From assembly GCF_029958905.1 (NCBI RefSeq), contig NZ_CP124613.1:1116001-1180000 (forward strand): DNA of 64,000 bases, given 5' to 3'. Each line of letters opens with the position of its first letter. Positions within the stretch are counted from its first letter, which is position 1. Made by a program: the position numbers and the translations under genes. This document shows, one piece after another, positions 18,194-32,012 of this stretch. Below the pieces are notes generated by a model. It ran no database searches. It was not told where the DNA came from and was given only the letters and a program-made list of their open reading frames with translations. This DNA is from Vibrio sp. YMD68. Its GTDB lineage: Bacteria > Pseudomonadota > Gammaproteobacteria > Enterobacterales > Vibrionaceae.

Positions 18194-20284
18194 CTATTTT
18201 TGCTTCACTACAGGGTAATCGGAACCGGAAAGCTCTTGAACAAACCCCGAGCCATTTCCGGTGTGGAAGATCCAAACCTTTTCTTTGGCTCTGGTCATTG
18301 CGACATAAAATAACCGCCTTTCTTCCGCATAAGCAAAAGAATCTCTAGATTCGGTCAATGCGCCGTTCAAATGGAGAGATTTCACTTTAGTAGGAAACTG
18401 CCCTTCATCGACGGCCAATATCATCACAAAGTCAGCTTCTTTACCTTTACTCGCATGGCAGGTCATAAATTCAAGTTCGAGTGACCGATACTGTTTTTTC
18501 CACTCTTCTAATAATTCAGGTCTGTGGTAGTGATTTCGCCCCAATAACAAGACGGTTTTCTTGCTCTTGGCTTGCCTATTCAGCTGATCGAGTGTTTTTT
18601 CAATACGATTCATGGACGCCAAATACACCGACTTTTGCTTGATCTCTTTATGGCTGGATAACGTTTTATCCATTTGAGCCGGGTTCTGTAGAATAAATCG
18701 GTTCGCTACCGCGCCAATTTGGCTATTAAATCGATACGTTGTGTCCAGATAATGCACCGTTGAGTGCGGAAAACGCGCCTCAAACCCCGTCGTCAAGTCT
18801 ACGTCTGAGCCCGCAAACTGATAGATAGACTGCCAATCATCGCCTACGGCAAAAAGAACACATTCACGTTCTTGGACATTTCGAGGCTGATGACAAAGTG
18901 CTTCAATGAGCGCCAAGCGATCCGGCGAAATATCTTGGTACTCATCAATCATAATGTAACGCCACTGGCTCTTGAACTTGTTCGTCACTACGTATTGGGT
19001 AGCACGGCGTATCATCATATTGAAATCAATTTGATTTTGTTCTTTGAGCATCTGTTGCCACGCCTGATAACATGGCCAAACCAATCCTATCTCGCTATTT
19101 AAGCGCGTATAGTCTCGGTGAGAAATGAGTTTTTCTTGGATCTGCTTTTTGGTTAAGCCACTGGCAGAAAGTTGGGTAAGTTGCTTTTCAAGCCAGGCAA
19201 TCAATTTTGGGTTTTCTACGTGGCTACCTAGCTCATCGTCGCCGGCCAAATAAGCAATCGGCCATGTGGAAAGGTGTTTTTGCCAGCGTTTGAAATTGGT
19301 AGGGGTCATCCAATGTTTTTTGAGCCAGTCAATACACCAGGCTTCTCGTTGTTTGGTATCAACGGCAATCGGCGACACCTCTACTCGCTGATTTTCCACC
19401 TCATTAATGATGTGTAATCCAAGCTTATGAAAAGTACTGACTTTAACCTGATCACCAGCTAAGCCAATTTTATCCGTGATTCGTTGGCTCATTTCACTGG
19501 CGGCTTTTCGACCAAAGGCCAGCAACAGTAACTCTTCGGGCTGTGCAATATGGCTTTGCAACAAATACGCGACTCGCGCTGTTAAGACGCTGGTTTTACC
19601 TGAGCCTGCTCCAGCCAATATTAAGTTATGATCATCGTTCAATAATACCGCTTTTTGTTGGGATACATTCAAAGGAGAAGATTCTAACTGACTAAACAGT
19701 ACCCCCCAGTTTAAGCGTTCGGTTTCTAGCCACTGATCATTGCGCGACAGCAACGTCGATTCTGGCTCTAACAACCAAGGTTCTAGAGCCTTCATTCGAT
19801 TTGGCATTCTTTGTGTGGCTTCTTCCAGAGTCATGTCTATATCTGAAAAACCCTTGAGTACCTTTTCAGACCAGGCGGCCACTTTGGAGTGAGACAAGAA
19901 AGAAGGAAGGTTGGTTAACCTCTTCAATTCTTTTTCCCAATTCGGCAGAATTTGATTCAGTTGCTCACATTGATCGTGATGCCACCTCTGATAACTTGCT
20001 ATCGCGTGGCGTACAAATTCTCTGCATTCTTCCCATGGTAAACCTTGTACCAACCAAGACTGTTGCTCACCAGACTCTTCATGCGCAAAAAACTGAATAC
20101 TTCCCCATAACAAACCGCGCTTTAAGGTGACTTCGCCATTCCACACATGGAAAGGAATGTGTTCTTCTTCCAACTGAGAGGAGAGGATCAACAGTGTTGA
20201 TTGAAGTTCGACCTGGTGGTATTCAGTTTGAATCAAATACTGGGCGGTTCTGCTGGCGGCTAATTGCATTAAAGATTGGTCCAA
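18194..20284 (-). CDS. helD: DNA helicase IV (HelD)
   Basis: A 696-residue superfamily 1 helicase that unwinds DNA 3' to 5'. An N-terminal HelD-specific region (about 1-200) precedes the helicase core. Motifs seen: Q-motif region LNVSQQKAVL, Walker A AGAGSGKTS with Lys230, Walker B IDEYQD, GDDWQSIYQFAGSD, and the C-terminal VAMTRAKEKVW. Close in length to E. coli HelD (684). Divergent from yccS, convergent with mgsA. Confidence 0.94.
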   Translation of the reverse strand: MDQSLMQLAASRTAQYLIQTEYHQVELQSTLLILSSQLEEEHIPFHVWNGEVTLKRGLLWGSIQFFAHEESGEQQSWLVQGLPWEECREFVRHAIASYQRWHHDQCEQLNQILPNWEKELKRLTNLPSFLSHSKVAAWSEKVLKGFSDIDMTLEEATQRMPNRMKALEPWLLEPESTLLSRNDQWLETERLNWGVLFSQLESSPLNVSQQKAVLLNDDHNLILAGAGSGKTSVLTARVAYLLQSHIAQPEELLLLAFGRKAASEMSQRITDKIGLAGDQVKVSTFHKLGLHIINEVENQRVEVSPIAVDTKQREAWCIDWLKKHWMTPTNFKRWQKHLSTWPIAYLAGDDELGSHVENPKLIAWLEKQLTQLSASGLTKKQIQEKLISHRDYTRLNSEIGLVWPCYQAWQQMLKEQNQIDFNMMIRRATQYVVTNKFKSQWRYIMIDEYQDISPDRLALIEALCHQPRNVQERECVLFAVGDDWQSIYQFAGSDVDLTTGFEARFPHSTVHYLDTTYRFNSQIGAVANRFILQNPAQMDKTLSSHKEIKQKSVYLASMNRIEKTLDQLNRQAKSKKTVLLLGRNHYHRPELLEEWKKQYRSLELEFMTCHASKGKEADFVMILAVDEGQFPTKVKSLHLNGALTESRDSFAYAEERRLFYVAMTRAKEKVWIFHTGNGSGFVQELSGSDYPVVKQK

Positions 20285-20476
20285 AATTGCTGTAGAATGA
20301 GTATATTACAGCCATCTGCCTAAGTGATATATTAATGTCAAAATTTGACGTTTTACTCGCCCCATTTGTTTAATTTCATTCCAAACGCTTTAATGTTTTT
20401 CTATTTACCTCATAAGGTTAGCGCCTTTTTATAAAAATCTGCTACACTGCTGTTTTACACTTTAAAGCTTGCGCTC
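20285..20476. promoter_or_regulatory. Divergent helD/yccS promoter region
   Basis: A 192-bp gap between divergent genes. It contains the inverted repeat GTCAAA-A-TTTGAC (20337-20349), a candidate operator. I see no certain promoter boxes. Confidence 0.4.
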
Positions 20477-22663
20477 GTGTCATTGACCAATCAGATTCGC
20501 CTTTATTGGGCAAATAAAACCATCAACTATAGCCTACTCATTTTGGTGACCTTACTTGGTGTTGTGGTTCCCACTTGGTATTACCAACTCAATTCTCTTA
20601 TTATTCCTTTGATTCTTGGTATTATCGCAGCCGCTATCTCGGAAAACGACAGCTCATTCACAGGCCGACTTAAATTCTCAGTGTTAACCCTGTGTTGTTT
20701 TGCCTTTGCGGCGATTTCAATTGAGGTGTTATTTCAAAACCCAATCCTGTTTGCGGTAGGCCTAACCTTCTCTACTTTTGGCTTCATTATGCTTGGAGCA
20801 ATTGGTCCTAGATACGCAAGTATTGCCTTTGGTTCCCTGCTTATCGCTATTTATGCGATGCTAGGTGCGCACACCAGTACCAATATCTGGTTTCAGCCCT
20901 TATTACTACTAACTGGCGCGGCTTGGTATTTTTTCATGTCTATGGTGTGGCACTCTTTCTGGCCGATGCAGCCCGTTCAGCAAAGTTTAGCCAACGTTTT
21001 CTTACAGCTAGCCAACTACCTTGAGTCTAAGAGTAATCTATTTCACCCCGTATCAAACCTGATTCCTCAACCCCATCGTATTGCGGAAGCAAAACTCAAC
21101 GCAACCACGGTAACCGCACTCAATCAAAGTAAATCAACACTATTAACACGCTCAAAACGTGGAAGAATGGACAACCGAAACAGTCGCTTCTTTAGCATCT
21201 ACTTTTTAGCGCAAGACATTCATGAACGCGCCAGCTCTAGCCACTATCGTTACCAGGAATTAGCGCAAGATTTCCAACGTTCCGATGTTATGTTTCGTTT
21301 TAAACATGTACTTCAAGCCCAAGCGAATGCATGTCGAGACATCGCTCAATCGATCCGCTTAGGGACACCTTATCAACATTCGAGTGAATCGATCATTGCA
21401 CTAGACGAACTGAAAGAATCCCTAACTTATCTTGAGCAAGACGAAAAAGGGAAGTCTCGCGTATCTCTTGCCCAGCTTGGCTATCTATTTAATAACCTGG
21501 CTACCGTTGAAAAGCAGCTGAACCATGTGAGTTCTCCAGATGTGAACCAACTTGAAGAAGACAGCCTTTTTGATACGGACGCCCATACGTTGAAAAGTAT
21601 GTGGCTGCGAATAAAAAGCAACTTTAGTACTGACTCTCTCTTATTCAAGCATGCGGTTAGGCTCTCGCTCGCGTTAACGGTCGGTTACGCGATACTGCAA
21701 GCCTTTGATCTTGATCGAGGGTATTGGATATTACTGACCACTTTGTTTGTGTGCCAGCCCAACTACAGCGCCACCAAACAAAAACTCACCTCTCGCGTTG
21801 TGGGTACGATTGCAGGCCTGTTAATTGGTGCTCCCTTATTAGCGTTGTTTCCCTCTCAAGCGAGCCAATTGGTACTGATTATTATATCGGGTGTGATGTT
21901 CTTTGCCTTTCGTATCAACAACTACAGCTTTGCGACAGGGTTTATCACTCTGCTGGTATTGTTTTGTTTTAATCAATTGGGCGAAGGGTATGCTGTCCTT
22001 TTACCGCGACTGACCGATACGCTGATAGGCTGTACACTCGCGGTCGCTGCTGTGATGTTTATTTTTCCTGAGTGGCAATCAAGACGATTACATAAAGTCA
22101 TGGCCAGTGCCGTCGATTCTAATAATGCGTACTTAGGGCAAGTCATCGCACAATATCGAATCGGTAAGAAAGACACGCTTAATTATCGAATGGCGCGTAG
22201 GCAAGCTCACGACGACGACGCAAACTTAACCTACGCAATCAGTGCCATGCTTTCTGAGCCTGGAAAGTATCAAACATTGGTGGATGAAAGTTTCCGTTTT
22301 TTAACCTTGAACCATGCCCTGTTGAGCTACATTTCAGCGTTAGGCGCACATAGAACCAGAATCGACGATATGACGGTTCACCAATTGATCTTAGACACGC
22401 ACAGTGTTGTCCATAAACATCTTAATTTGATTCATCAGCAGTTGTTTGACCAATGTGAGCGTTGTGACCTCACATTGATTGACGATTTGGACTTAACCCG
22501 ACGACTCAATGAATGGCGAGAAGATGACGATAAATCCGCTAGGATGGTGTTGCAGCAATTGCATTTGGTTTATCGAATGATTCCTGAGCTACACTCTCTG
22601 GCGAGCAAACTGGCGGTTCGAGTCAAAAGCAAAGAAAGTAACAGTGCCAAGAGTCCTGTGTGA
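20477..22663 (+). CDS. yccS: FUSC-family inner membrane protein YccS
   Basis: A 728-residue membrane protein of the fusaric-acid-resistance-like (FUSC) superfamily. Six helices at about 15-160, a long cytoplasmic region (about 165-395) and a second six-helix block (about 400-540), then a soluble tail. This is the duplicated layout of YccS/YhfK. Transport activity is assumed from family and not proved. The start is GTG 20477, giving MSLTNQIRLYW; no in-frame ATG lies close by. Confidence 0.9.
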   Translation: MSLTNQIRLYWANKTINYSLLILVTLLGVVVPTWYYQLNSLIIPLILGIIAAAISENDSSFTGRLKFSVLTLCCFAFAAISIEVLFQNPILFAVGLTFSTFGFIMLGAIGPRYASIAFGSLLIAIYAMLGAHTSTNIWFQPLLLLTGAAWYFFMSMVWHSFWPMQPVQQSLANVFLQLANYLESKSNLFHPVSNLIPQPHRIAEAKLNATTVTALNQSKSTLLTRSKRGRMDNRNSRFFSIYFLAQDIHERASSSHYRYQELAQDFQRSDVMFRFKHVLQAQANACRDIAQSIRLGTPYQHSSESIIALDELKESLTYLEQDEKGKSRVSLAQLGYLFNNLATVEKQLNHVSSPDVNQLEEDSLFDTDAHTLKSMWLRIKSNFSTDSLLFKHAVRLSLALTVGYAILQAFDLDRGYWILLTTLFVCQPNYSATKQKLTSRVVGTIAGLLIGAPLLALFPSQASQLVLIIISGVMFFAFRINNYSFATGFITLLVLFCFNQLGEGYAVLLPRLTDTLIGCTLAVAAVMFIFPEWQSRRLHKVMASAVDSNNAYLGQVIAQYRIGKKDTLNYRMARRQAHDDDANLTYAISAMLSEPGKYQTLVDESFRFLTLNHALLSYISALGAHRTRIDDMTVHQLILDTHSVVHKHLNLIHQQLFDQCERCDLTLIDDLDLTRRLNEWREDDDKSARMVLQQLHLVYRMIPELHSLASKLAVRVKSKESNSAKSPV

Positions 22664-22822
22664 ACCTGGATAAAGGATTTAAAACAATGCAATAGGTTGC
22701 TCAATAAACAACCACATAACAGAATACTTACGTTATTCGGACATTATTGCTGCCCCGTTATTTACTATCTCATTAATAGACGAAATAGAAGCCGCAATAA
22801 AAAGTCCACTAGGGGATTGTTT

Positions 22823-22984
22823 ATGACACCATCGAACTTTGAGCAATTGAAAACTCAGTTGCATTTATTGACACCACAGCAACTGAAAAGCCTGTTAAGT
22901 GAAATTCAAAATAGCCTTGGGAGTAATATGGCTAAGTTGGTCACTGAAGAAGAACTCAACCTCATTTCTAGCCTTTTTTCGTAA
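22823..22984 (+). CDS. Small hypothetical helical protein (53 aa)
   Basis: A 53-residue protein with a strong ribosome site (AGGGGA, 6 nt before ATG 22823). The frame is open upstream but the earlier part is not convincing. The sequence is amphipathic, with two similar Leu/Gln-rich stretches (FEQLKTQLHLLTPQQLKSLL). No known function. Confidence 0.6.
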   Translation: MTPSNFEQLKTQLHLLTPQQLKSLLSEIQNSLGSNMAKLVTEEELNLISSLFS

Positions 22985-23058
22985 TTAGCTCAATCTGGTT
23001 AGCACAACTTGCAGAAATTGCAAATAGGACTTAAGCTTTTATTAGCAGAGGGGGCCCT

Positions 23059-23376
23059 ATGTCAATTTCGAGTGTACAGTCTGGATACCCAATTATTGAA
23101 CAGTCATCTAAGATGGCTGAAGAAGCCGCGCAAGAAATCCAAGCCCTCCCCGCCCAACCTTCTCTATCTACCTCGATTGAACCAACGTCACCCATTGACA
23201 AAGATGGTTTAAAATTCAATGAAGTCATCTTTGACGCACCTAAACATGAATACGTCGCATCCTATACAGAACCTTTAATCAAACTGAACCAAGCAACCCA
23301 GTACAGTAAAATTGGGACTAATATGTTGCAAAGAGATCAAGAGATGATCGGAACGTTGCTTGATATACATATTTAG
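23059..23376 (+). CDS. Conserved hypothetical protein (105 aa)
   Basis: A 105-residue protein with a clear ribosome site (AGAGGGGG). It is low in aromatic residues, Pro/Ser rich in the middle, and ends with a helix YSKIGTNMLQRDQEMIGTLLDI. The tail recalls small motility-associated proteins, but I cannot assign a family. Lies upstream of the HMG-CoA reductase gene in the same direction. Confidence 0.6.
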   Translation: MSISSVQSGYPIIEQSSKMAEEAAQEIQALPAQPSLSTSIEPTSPIDKDGLKFNEVIFDAPKHEYVASYTEPLIKLNQATQYSKIGTNMLQRDQEMIGTLLDIHI

Positions 23377-23465
23377 TGATGACTTTTTAGCGTGAAGCGT
23401 CTATCAGCCTTGAGTTTATTTGCTTTCACAGTAGAATCTCTGAAAATTATAAGATTCGACTGTCT

Positions 23466-24725
23466 ATGCCTAAATTACATTTACACCGACGTGATTACGT
23501 TTCCGTTCTGTATGGCGACGAAAACGCCTTTAACTTAGAGCACATTTTTAAGCCTAATCTCGCTAAGCCTTCACTTCGGCTAACGCCTAGCCCATATCTT
23601 ACGGACAAAAATCTCGATAAGCGATGGCAAAAACTGAGCTCTATGACGGATCAAGTGCAACTTCTTGATGCGTCAACGTTAGAGCAAAAAGACGTTTATG
23701 CGAAAAATATTGAGCATTTTATTGGCACAGTCAAAGTCCCTGTGGGTATTGCAGGCCCCTTACGAGTTAACGGTCTGTTTGCTCGCGATGATTTTCTGGT
23801 GCCCCTTGCTACCACCGAAGCCGCATTAGTCGCCTCTTATCATCGTGGTTCGCAGCTCATTACCGCGGCCGGCGGAGCCAGCGCCATGCTACTGAATGAA
23901 GGCGTCACTCGCACTCCGGGTTTTGCGTTTTACAATTTGCAACAGGCGGGTGAATTTGTTGCTTGGATCACCACGCAATACGACCACTTTAAACAACTGG
24001 CTCAGGCAACCACATCTCATGGAAAGCTGACTGATATAAGTGTGAACATTGAAGGCAACCACGTTTACTTAGTCTTCGAGTTTTTGACCGGTGACGCTTC
24101 TGGGCAAAACATGGTGACCATCGCCACCAACGCCGTCTTCGAGCATATTTTATCGGTAACACCCGTTGAGCCAGAGTACGCTTTCTTAGACGGCAATTTA
24201 TCTGGCGACAAAAAACCGAATGCGCATTCTCTACGTAGCGTAAGGGGTAAAAAAGTAACGGCAGAGGTACACCTCTCAAAAGAACTGATAAAAAAATATT
24301 TGCACACCACCCCTGAAAAAATGATGCAATTTGGGCAAATGACAACCGTCGGTGGAGCGCTAAGTGGCACCATAGGCATTAACGCTCATTATGCCAATGC
24401 ACTGGCTGCGCTCTATATCGCTTGCGGTCAAGATGCAGCCTGTGTAGGTGAATCTGCGGTAGGCATGACGAGAATGGAGCTCAATAAACACGGTGGGCTT
24501 TATGCCAGTGTCACTCTGCCTAATATTATGGTTGGGACGGTGGGTGGAGGGACCAGCTTACCCAGTCAAAAAGCCTGCCTTGATATATTAGGGTTACATG
24601 GTACCGGTAAATCTCAAGCACTCGCTGAAGTCGCAGCCGTATTGTGTTTAGCCGGAGAGCTTTCTATCGTGGGTGCTTTTTGTGCGGGTCATTTTTCCAG
24701 GGCCCATCACAAGTTGGCTCGGTAG
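23466..24725 (+). CDS. Hydroxymethylglutaryl-CoA reductase
   Basis: A 419-residue HMG-CoA reductase, converting HMG-CoA to mevalonate with NAD(P)H. Family segments are in order: VPVGIAGPL, ATTEAALVAS with the catalytic Glu, SGDKKPNAHS with the catalytic Lys, GQDA with the catalytic Asp, VGGGTSLPSQ, and the C-terminal GHFSRAH supplying the catalytic His. It has no membrane anchor. No other mevalonate-pathway gene is in the window. Most gammaproteobacteria make isoprenoids by the MEP route, so the role of this enzyme in vibrios is an open question. Confidence 0.93.
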   Translation: MPKLHLHRRDYVSVLYGDENAFNLEHIFKPNLAKPSLRLTPSPYLTDKNLDKRWQKLSSMTDQVQLLDASTLEQKDVYAKNIEHFIGTVKVPVGIAGPLRVNGLFARDDFLVPLATTEAALVASYHRGSQLITAAGGASAMLLNEGVTRTPGFAFYNLQQAGEFVAWITTQYDHFKQLAQATTSHGKLTDISVNIEGNHVYLVFEFLTGDASGQNMVTIATNAVFEHILSVTPVEPEYAFLDGNLSGDKKPNAHSLRSVRGKKVTAEVHLSKELIKKYLHTTPEKMMQFGQMTTVGGALSGTIGINAHYANALAALYIACGQDAACVGESAVGMTRMELNKHGGLYASVTLPNIMVGTVGGGTSLPSQKACLDILGLHGTGKSQALAEVAAVLCLAGELSIVGAFCAGHFSRAHHKLAR

Positions 24726-24756
24726 CTTTTGAATTTTAAGCTTTTATAACATTAAG

Positions 24757-24779
24757 CGAGCCGGTCAAACAGTGGCTCG
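24757..24779. other. Hairpin after the HMG-CoA reductase gene
   Basis: CGAGCC / GGCTCG arms around 11 nt, with no T run. May be a weak terminator or 3' stabilising structure. Confidence 0.35.
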
Positions 24780-24884
24780 AACTGTTACCGTCTTCTCGAT
24801 TCTTAATCTTAGGGCGATATTTCACAGCGATCTCAAAATACGATGTGTATAATTTAAATCATCACTTGTCATTTATTTTTACTT

Positions 24885-25550
24885 ATGAAGCCTCGCTCAA
24901 ACTCCATCACTGACCTGTACCCTTTACTTGTCCCTGGGCTAAAGCTTTCGGCCGTTATCGAGTTTGGCCCTAACGACACCTTATCGTTTGCGACGCATAT
25001 CATTGGACACAAGAGTGAACACTATATCGTGATCGATATGCCCACAAAGGCTAAAGAAGCGTTATTGATGAGGAAAATTGACAATACTTCGATCATTATT
25101 CGAGGTATCTGCCATACCAAATTGGGTCATGTGATCGCATTTAAAACGCGGATACTGAGTAAAATATCTCGCCCTGTACATGCTATATTTTTACGACAGC
25201 CTAAGCATTTTATTTCAAAACCGACTCGCACCCATGAGCGCTTTTCTTTTGATATACCCGCGGTTATCACCGAGGAAACCAAAACCTACCAGGGTCATTT
25301 ATTGGATATTTCAGTATCAGGCTGTGCCCTGTTTCTTGCCGGCGAAAATGAGCTCACATTAAGCAGCGTGATCGAGGTGCAATCCGAAGTCACTGAGTTA
25401 CTTGATAAAAATATTAAATATACTATTGCGAATATTCAAAAGCAAAAAGAGGGGCATAAAATCGGGATACGATTCAGCGCTCCCATCGAAATGAACGACA
25501 GCATTAGAAACAAAATACTAGAACTGGCCGTGCTCTCAAACGCTTTATAA
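24885..25550 (+). CDS. PilZ-domain cyclic-di-GMP receptor
   Basis: A 221-residue protein with a YcgR-like N-terminal domain (about 1-105) and a C-terminal PilZ domain (about 115-215). The two c-di-GMP binding motifs are present: the arginine motif in RTHERFSFDIPA and the DISVSG box. It probably adjusts flagellar function or adhesion in response to c-di-GMP. Convergent with luxQ, with 16 bp between them. Confidence 0.88.
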   Translation: MKPRSNSITDLYPLLVPGLKLSAVIEFGPNDTLSFATHIIGHKSEHYIVIDMPTKAKEALLMRKIDNTSIIIRGICHTKLGHVIAFKTRILSKISRPVHAIFLRQPKHFISKPTRTHERFSFDIPAVITEETKTYQGHLLDISVSGCALFLAGENELTLSSVIEVQSEVTELLDKNIKYTIANIQKQKEGHKIGIRFSAPIEMNDSIRNKILELAVLSNAL

Positions 25551-25566
25551 ACCGGCTGATGCTACC

Positions 25567-29336
<3,770 letters not shown>

Positions 29337-29340
29337 CTAT

Positions 29341-29368
29341 GCGCTCTTTCCCCGGAAGGTAAGAGCGC
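29341..29368 (-). promoter_or_regulatory. Inverted repeat in the luxP leader
   Basis: Perfect 8-bp arms GCGCTCTT / AAGAGCGC with a 12-nt GC-rich loop, 26 nt upstream of the first luxP ATG. Could be an operator or an RNA hairpin affecting luxPQ translation. No T run follows on the luxP strand. Confidence 0.5.
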
Positions 29369-29497
29369 TAAAGCCATTATAGACCGGCCATCCAACGAGT
29401 TAGTTTTTACCGTCTCGTTCTCGAAAGCAAAAGCAAAAGCCATTCAGCGCAGACAAGAGCAAAAAAGCGCAAACTAATACACGATTAAAAGCAACGA

Positions 29498-30643
29498 CTA
29501 GAACGTAAACGCTAGGTTTGCTGATAGCCCATATTGGTTGTCACCTGCATAATTCCCTGCAAAATCTAAACTGACTAAGTCTCCTGGGCTTATTCCTATG
29601 CCTGCAGTGACAGAATCATCAAGCGTGTCTTCCAGATCGACTTGGTAGCCAGCTCGAAGTTGCGCCCACCCAAATGCATTTCCTTCCACGCCAAAGCGAA
29701 GAAATTGCGTATCGTCGTTGTATCCGCTAAATCGCGATTGATCGGTTAAATCCCAGTCCATTGTCGCGACAAAGTACTCCATTGCATACGCACCAGAGAC
29801 GGTTACCTGGGTATCTAATTTATACTGAGTAGAGCCATTAACAGCAACGACGGTATCAATCTCTTGAGAGATCAGATCTTTCACAGCGATAGCCGCTCTA
29901 AAGTGGTTGTACAACCACACGGCTCCGAGATCAAGATTGAACGCACTTTTCGATGTTTCACTTTGGTCGTAATCACCGATATCAAAATCTTCAACACTGA
30001 TCACTTGCTTATACGTCGTCATATCTTGAAATTTGGGCGTAATGCCCAGCGCAAAGTCCTGCCCGTTGAACGAAAAGCGTTTTGCTAATGCCACCCCTAT
30101 CTCACTGTATCCAAATGCGACCATGTCCACCGTTGAGGTTTCATATCGAGTAGGGATACCCGCCGATTCTGGCGCTATGTCTGGAAGCGCCAGTATTTCT
30201 GCATAACCTCGAACAAAAATATTCATCGATAAGGCATTCAAAGGAATAGCAACCGCGGCACCGACGCCACCACTGGCGACAATCGGCTTATTTCCTGACA
30301 ATGTATTCAGATGTGTATTGAGCTCATCAATTGTCGAAGTGTCAGAAGAGTTCGCTTCATATTTTGTGATCGTGTCTTGCAGGTCATCGATAGTATCGAT
30401 GGTCTTATCGGTATCTCGAACATTACCCGATACTGCTGGAAGTAGAATTCCGAAGGAGTCATTGTCTCGGTATACCGCAGCCAGCGCTGGATTATGAAAT
30501 GGCGCGAGAAGGTAATCTGCGGTGCTCACACCGGTGTTCCCCATACCATTACTTCGAGCATCAGCCACAGAGGTTGCAGCATAAGAATTTGTTGCCAATA
30601 TGACTAAGCCTATCGCCACTGATAATTTTGTTAGTTGTTTCAT
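29498..30643 (-). CDS. TraF-like outer-membrane beta-barrel protein
   Basis: A 381-residue secreted protein of the TraF_2 ('conjugal transfer TraF-like') family. A signal peptide (1-22, ending SYA) is followed by DARSNGMGNTGVSTADYLLAPFHNPALAA, a segment resembling the FadL/OmpP1 barrel start, then alternating beta strands and a C-terminal Phe (ANLAFTF), which is the usual barrel targeting signal. Despite the family name, nothing nearby suggests conjugation. Substrate unknown. Confidence 0.82.
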   Translation of the reverse strand: MKQLTKLSVAIGLVILATNSYAATSVADARSNGMGNTGVSTADYLLAPFHNPALAAVYRDNDSFGILLPAVSGNVRDTDKTIDTIDDLQDTITKYEANSSDTSTIDELNTHLNTLSGNKPIVASGGVGAAVAIPLNALSMNIFVRGYAEILALPDIAPESAGIPTRYETSTVDMVAFGYSEIGVALAKRFSFNGQDFALGITPKFQDMTTYKQVISVEDFDIGDYDQSETSKSAFNLDLGAVWLYNHFRAAIAVKDLISQEIDTVVAVNGSTQYKLDTQVTVSGAYAMEYFVATMDWDLTDQSRFSGYNDDTQFLRFGVEGNAFGWAQLRAGYQVDLEDTLDDSVTAGIGISPGDLVSLDFAGNYAGDNQYGLSANLAFTF

Positions 30644-30717
30644 TTCCTTACCAACCTTTTTTATGTTCCCATAAATAAGGTTAATACATGTTCACAACTT
30701 GCACCGAATTTTTGCAT

Positions 30718-31038
30718 TTATTGGGGTTTCAACAATAAATCCAATGACAAATCGCCAGCAACCAAGGACTCTTTTTGCGCTTTTGGGATACGTTTTAAAC
30801 GATATTCTATTTTAGAAGCATCGCTGCGATTCATGCCTGCGACATCACTCCAAACTAAGCTCAAAGGTGACTTCCCCTTGAGCGCTTTCGCCCCTTTTCC
30901 TGAGCAGTGCTGCTGGAAGCGACGATCAACATCAGTAGTGATACCACAATACAATGCGTTACTAGGAGTCCTAACTAAGTAGACATACCAGTTAGCACTC
31001 ACTGTCGAATCATCCGATTTGGCAGAAAAACCAGTCAT
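30718..31038 (-). CDS. GIY-YIG domain endonuclease-like protein
   Basis: A 106-residue single-domain GIY-YIG protein of the YhbQ/UPF0213 type. The motif appears as [18 protein letters not shown] with the following DVDRRFQQH segment (catalytic Arg) and a downstream Glu in [11 protein letters not shown]. The ATG overlaps the stop of the upstream yceH gene by 1 bp (TAATG), so the pair is translationally coupled. Confidence 0.9.
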   Translation of the reverse strand: MTGFSAKSDDSTVSANWYVYLVRTPSNALYCGITTDVDRRFQQHCSGKGAKALKGKSPLSLVWSDVAGMNRSDASKIEYRLKRIPKAQKESLVAGDLSLDLLLKPQ

Positions 31039-31709
31039 TAACTGGTTAAACTCTCTAGAAGTGCTTTGACTTCATCAAGGTCTTTTTTCATATCGCTCAG
31101 TTCAAGCTTCAATTCAGAAACTTCCGCTTCCAACTGTTCAACTCTTGAATTACCGGCAACGGGTGTTGGAATCGCAGCGGCTAAAGCTTCTATATCAACG
31201 TCGCCACTGAATAGGTGCTGGTAACGTGATTCACGCTTTCCCGGTTCTCTTGGCAGTTTCACCACCAAAGCACCCGCATCACGATGACTCATGGCGTCTA
31301 GAATCGACTCCACTTCTTTTACATCTGAAAACTGACACAATCGATTGGTGCGGGTTCTCAGCTCACCGGGTGTTTGTGCGCCACGAAGAAGCAAACAACA
31401 TACGATGCCTCGTTCTTGTTCGGTAAACTTCAAATCACCAAATTCGGTATTACAGAAACGATGAATGTACTTTTTTGTACGGCTATTGAACGCACTTTCA
31501 TCACTCACTAAACGTTTTGCAATCAACGCTTCAAGGGTGTCTTGAACCTCCGCATCGGTAACGGCCATAACAGGCTCACGATTACTCTTTTGATTGCACG
31601 CGGTGGTAAGACTATTGAGCGTGAGAGGATAATAATCAGGTGTGGTTACTTCTTTCTCAATCAGACAGCCGATAATTCGAGCTTCTATTGGCGTTAATTC
31701 GATCGTCAT
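31038..31709 (-). CDS. yceH: YceH family protein (DUF480)
   Basis: A 223-residue protein with two winged-helix units (from [18 protein letters not shown] to about residue 165) and a C-terminal coiled coil (about 185-220, [22 protein letters not shown]). The family is conserved in gammaproteobacteria and has no established function. First gene of a two-gene operon with the GIY-YIG gene. Confidence 0.92.
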   Translation of the reverse strand: MTIELTPIEARIIGCLIEKEVTTPDYYPLTLNSLTTACNQKSNREPVMAVTDAEVQDTLEALIAKRLVSDESAFNSRTKKYIHRFCNTEFGDLKFTEQERGIVCCLLLRGAQTPGELRTRTNRLCQFSDVKEVESILDAMSHRDAGALVVKLPREPGKRESRYQHLFSGDVDIEALAAAIPTPVAGNSRVEQLEAEVSELKLELSDMKKDLDEVKALLESLTS

Positions 31710-31760
31710 ATATTCATCATCCTTCTCAGTTTCGCTTGTTCTGGACTCTAATTTACACCA

Positions 31761-32012
31761 CTAATGTTCTGACATTAGCGGTACGATTCTCATATTGCCA
31801 TTTTTATCCACCATAAAAATGCGAGAACGGTTTAATTCTACTTCCGTTACTTCAAGCCTTTCACGTTCAGAACGGTAAGCATCTCGAAGTTTATACGATA
31901 ACGCTTGCGAGCCTTCAACACTGTCATTGAGTTGAAGTTCGTCAATGTTAGGGGCTTCTTCTATAGATGGAACTTGAAGCTCTATCGGTACAATGATGTC
32001 TGAAGGGTTCAT
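31761..32012 (-). CDS. Hypothetical protein (83 aa)
   Basis: A short acidic protein with no recognisable domain. I start at ATG 32012, where a purine-rich AGAGAAGAGAA lies upstream; the frame extends to ATG 32057, which would add 15 residues. The C-terminal VDKNGNMRIVPLMSEH is the only beta-like part. Confidence 0.5.
   Translation of the reverse strand: MNPSDIIVPIELQVPSIEEAPNIDELQLNDSVEGSQALSYKLRDAYRSERERLEVTEVELNRSRIFMVDKNGNMRIVPLMSEH

Noticed and set aside
23009..23212. 67-codon frame at the 105-aa hypothetical gene
   Set aside because: Different frame of the same stretch; the 105-aa frame has the ribosome site.
29498..30643. Conjugation locus
   Set aside because: The TraF_2 family name is historical; no other transfer genes are present and the protein looks like an outer-membrane barrel.
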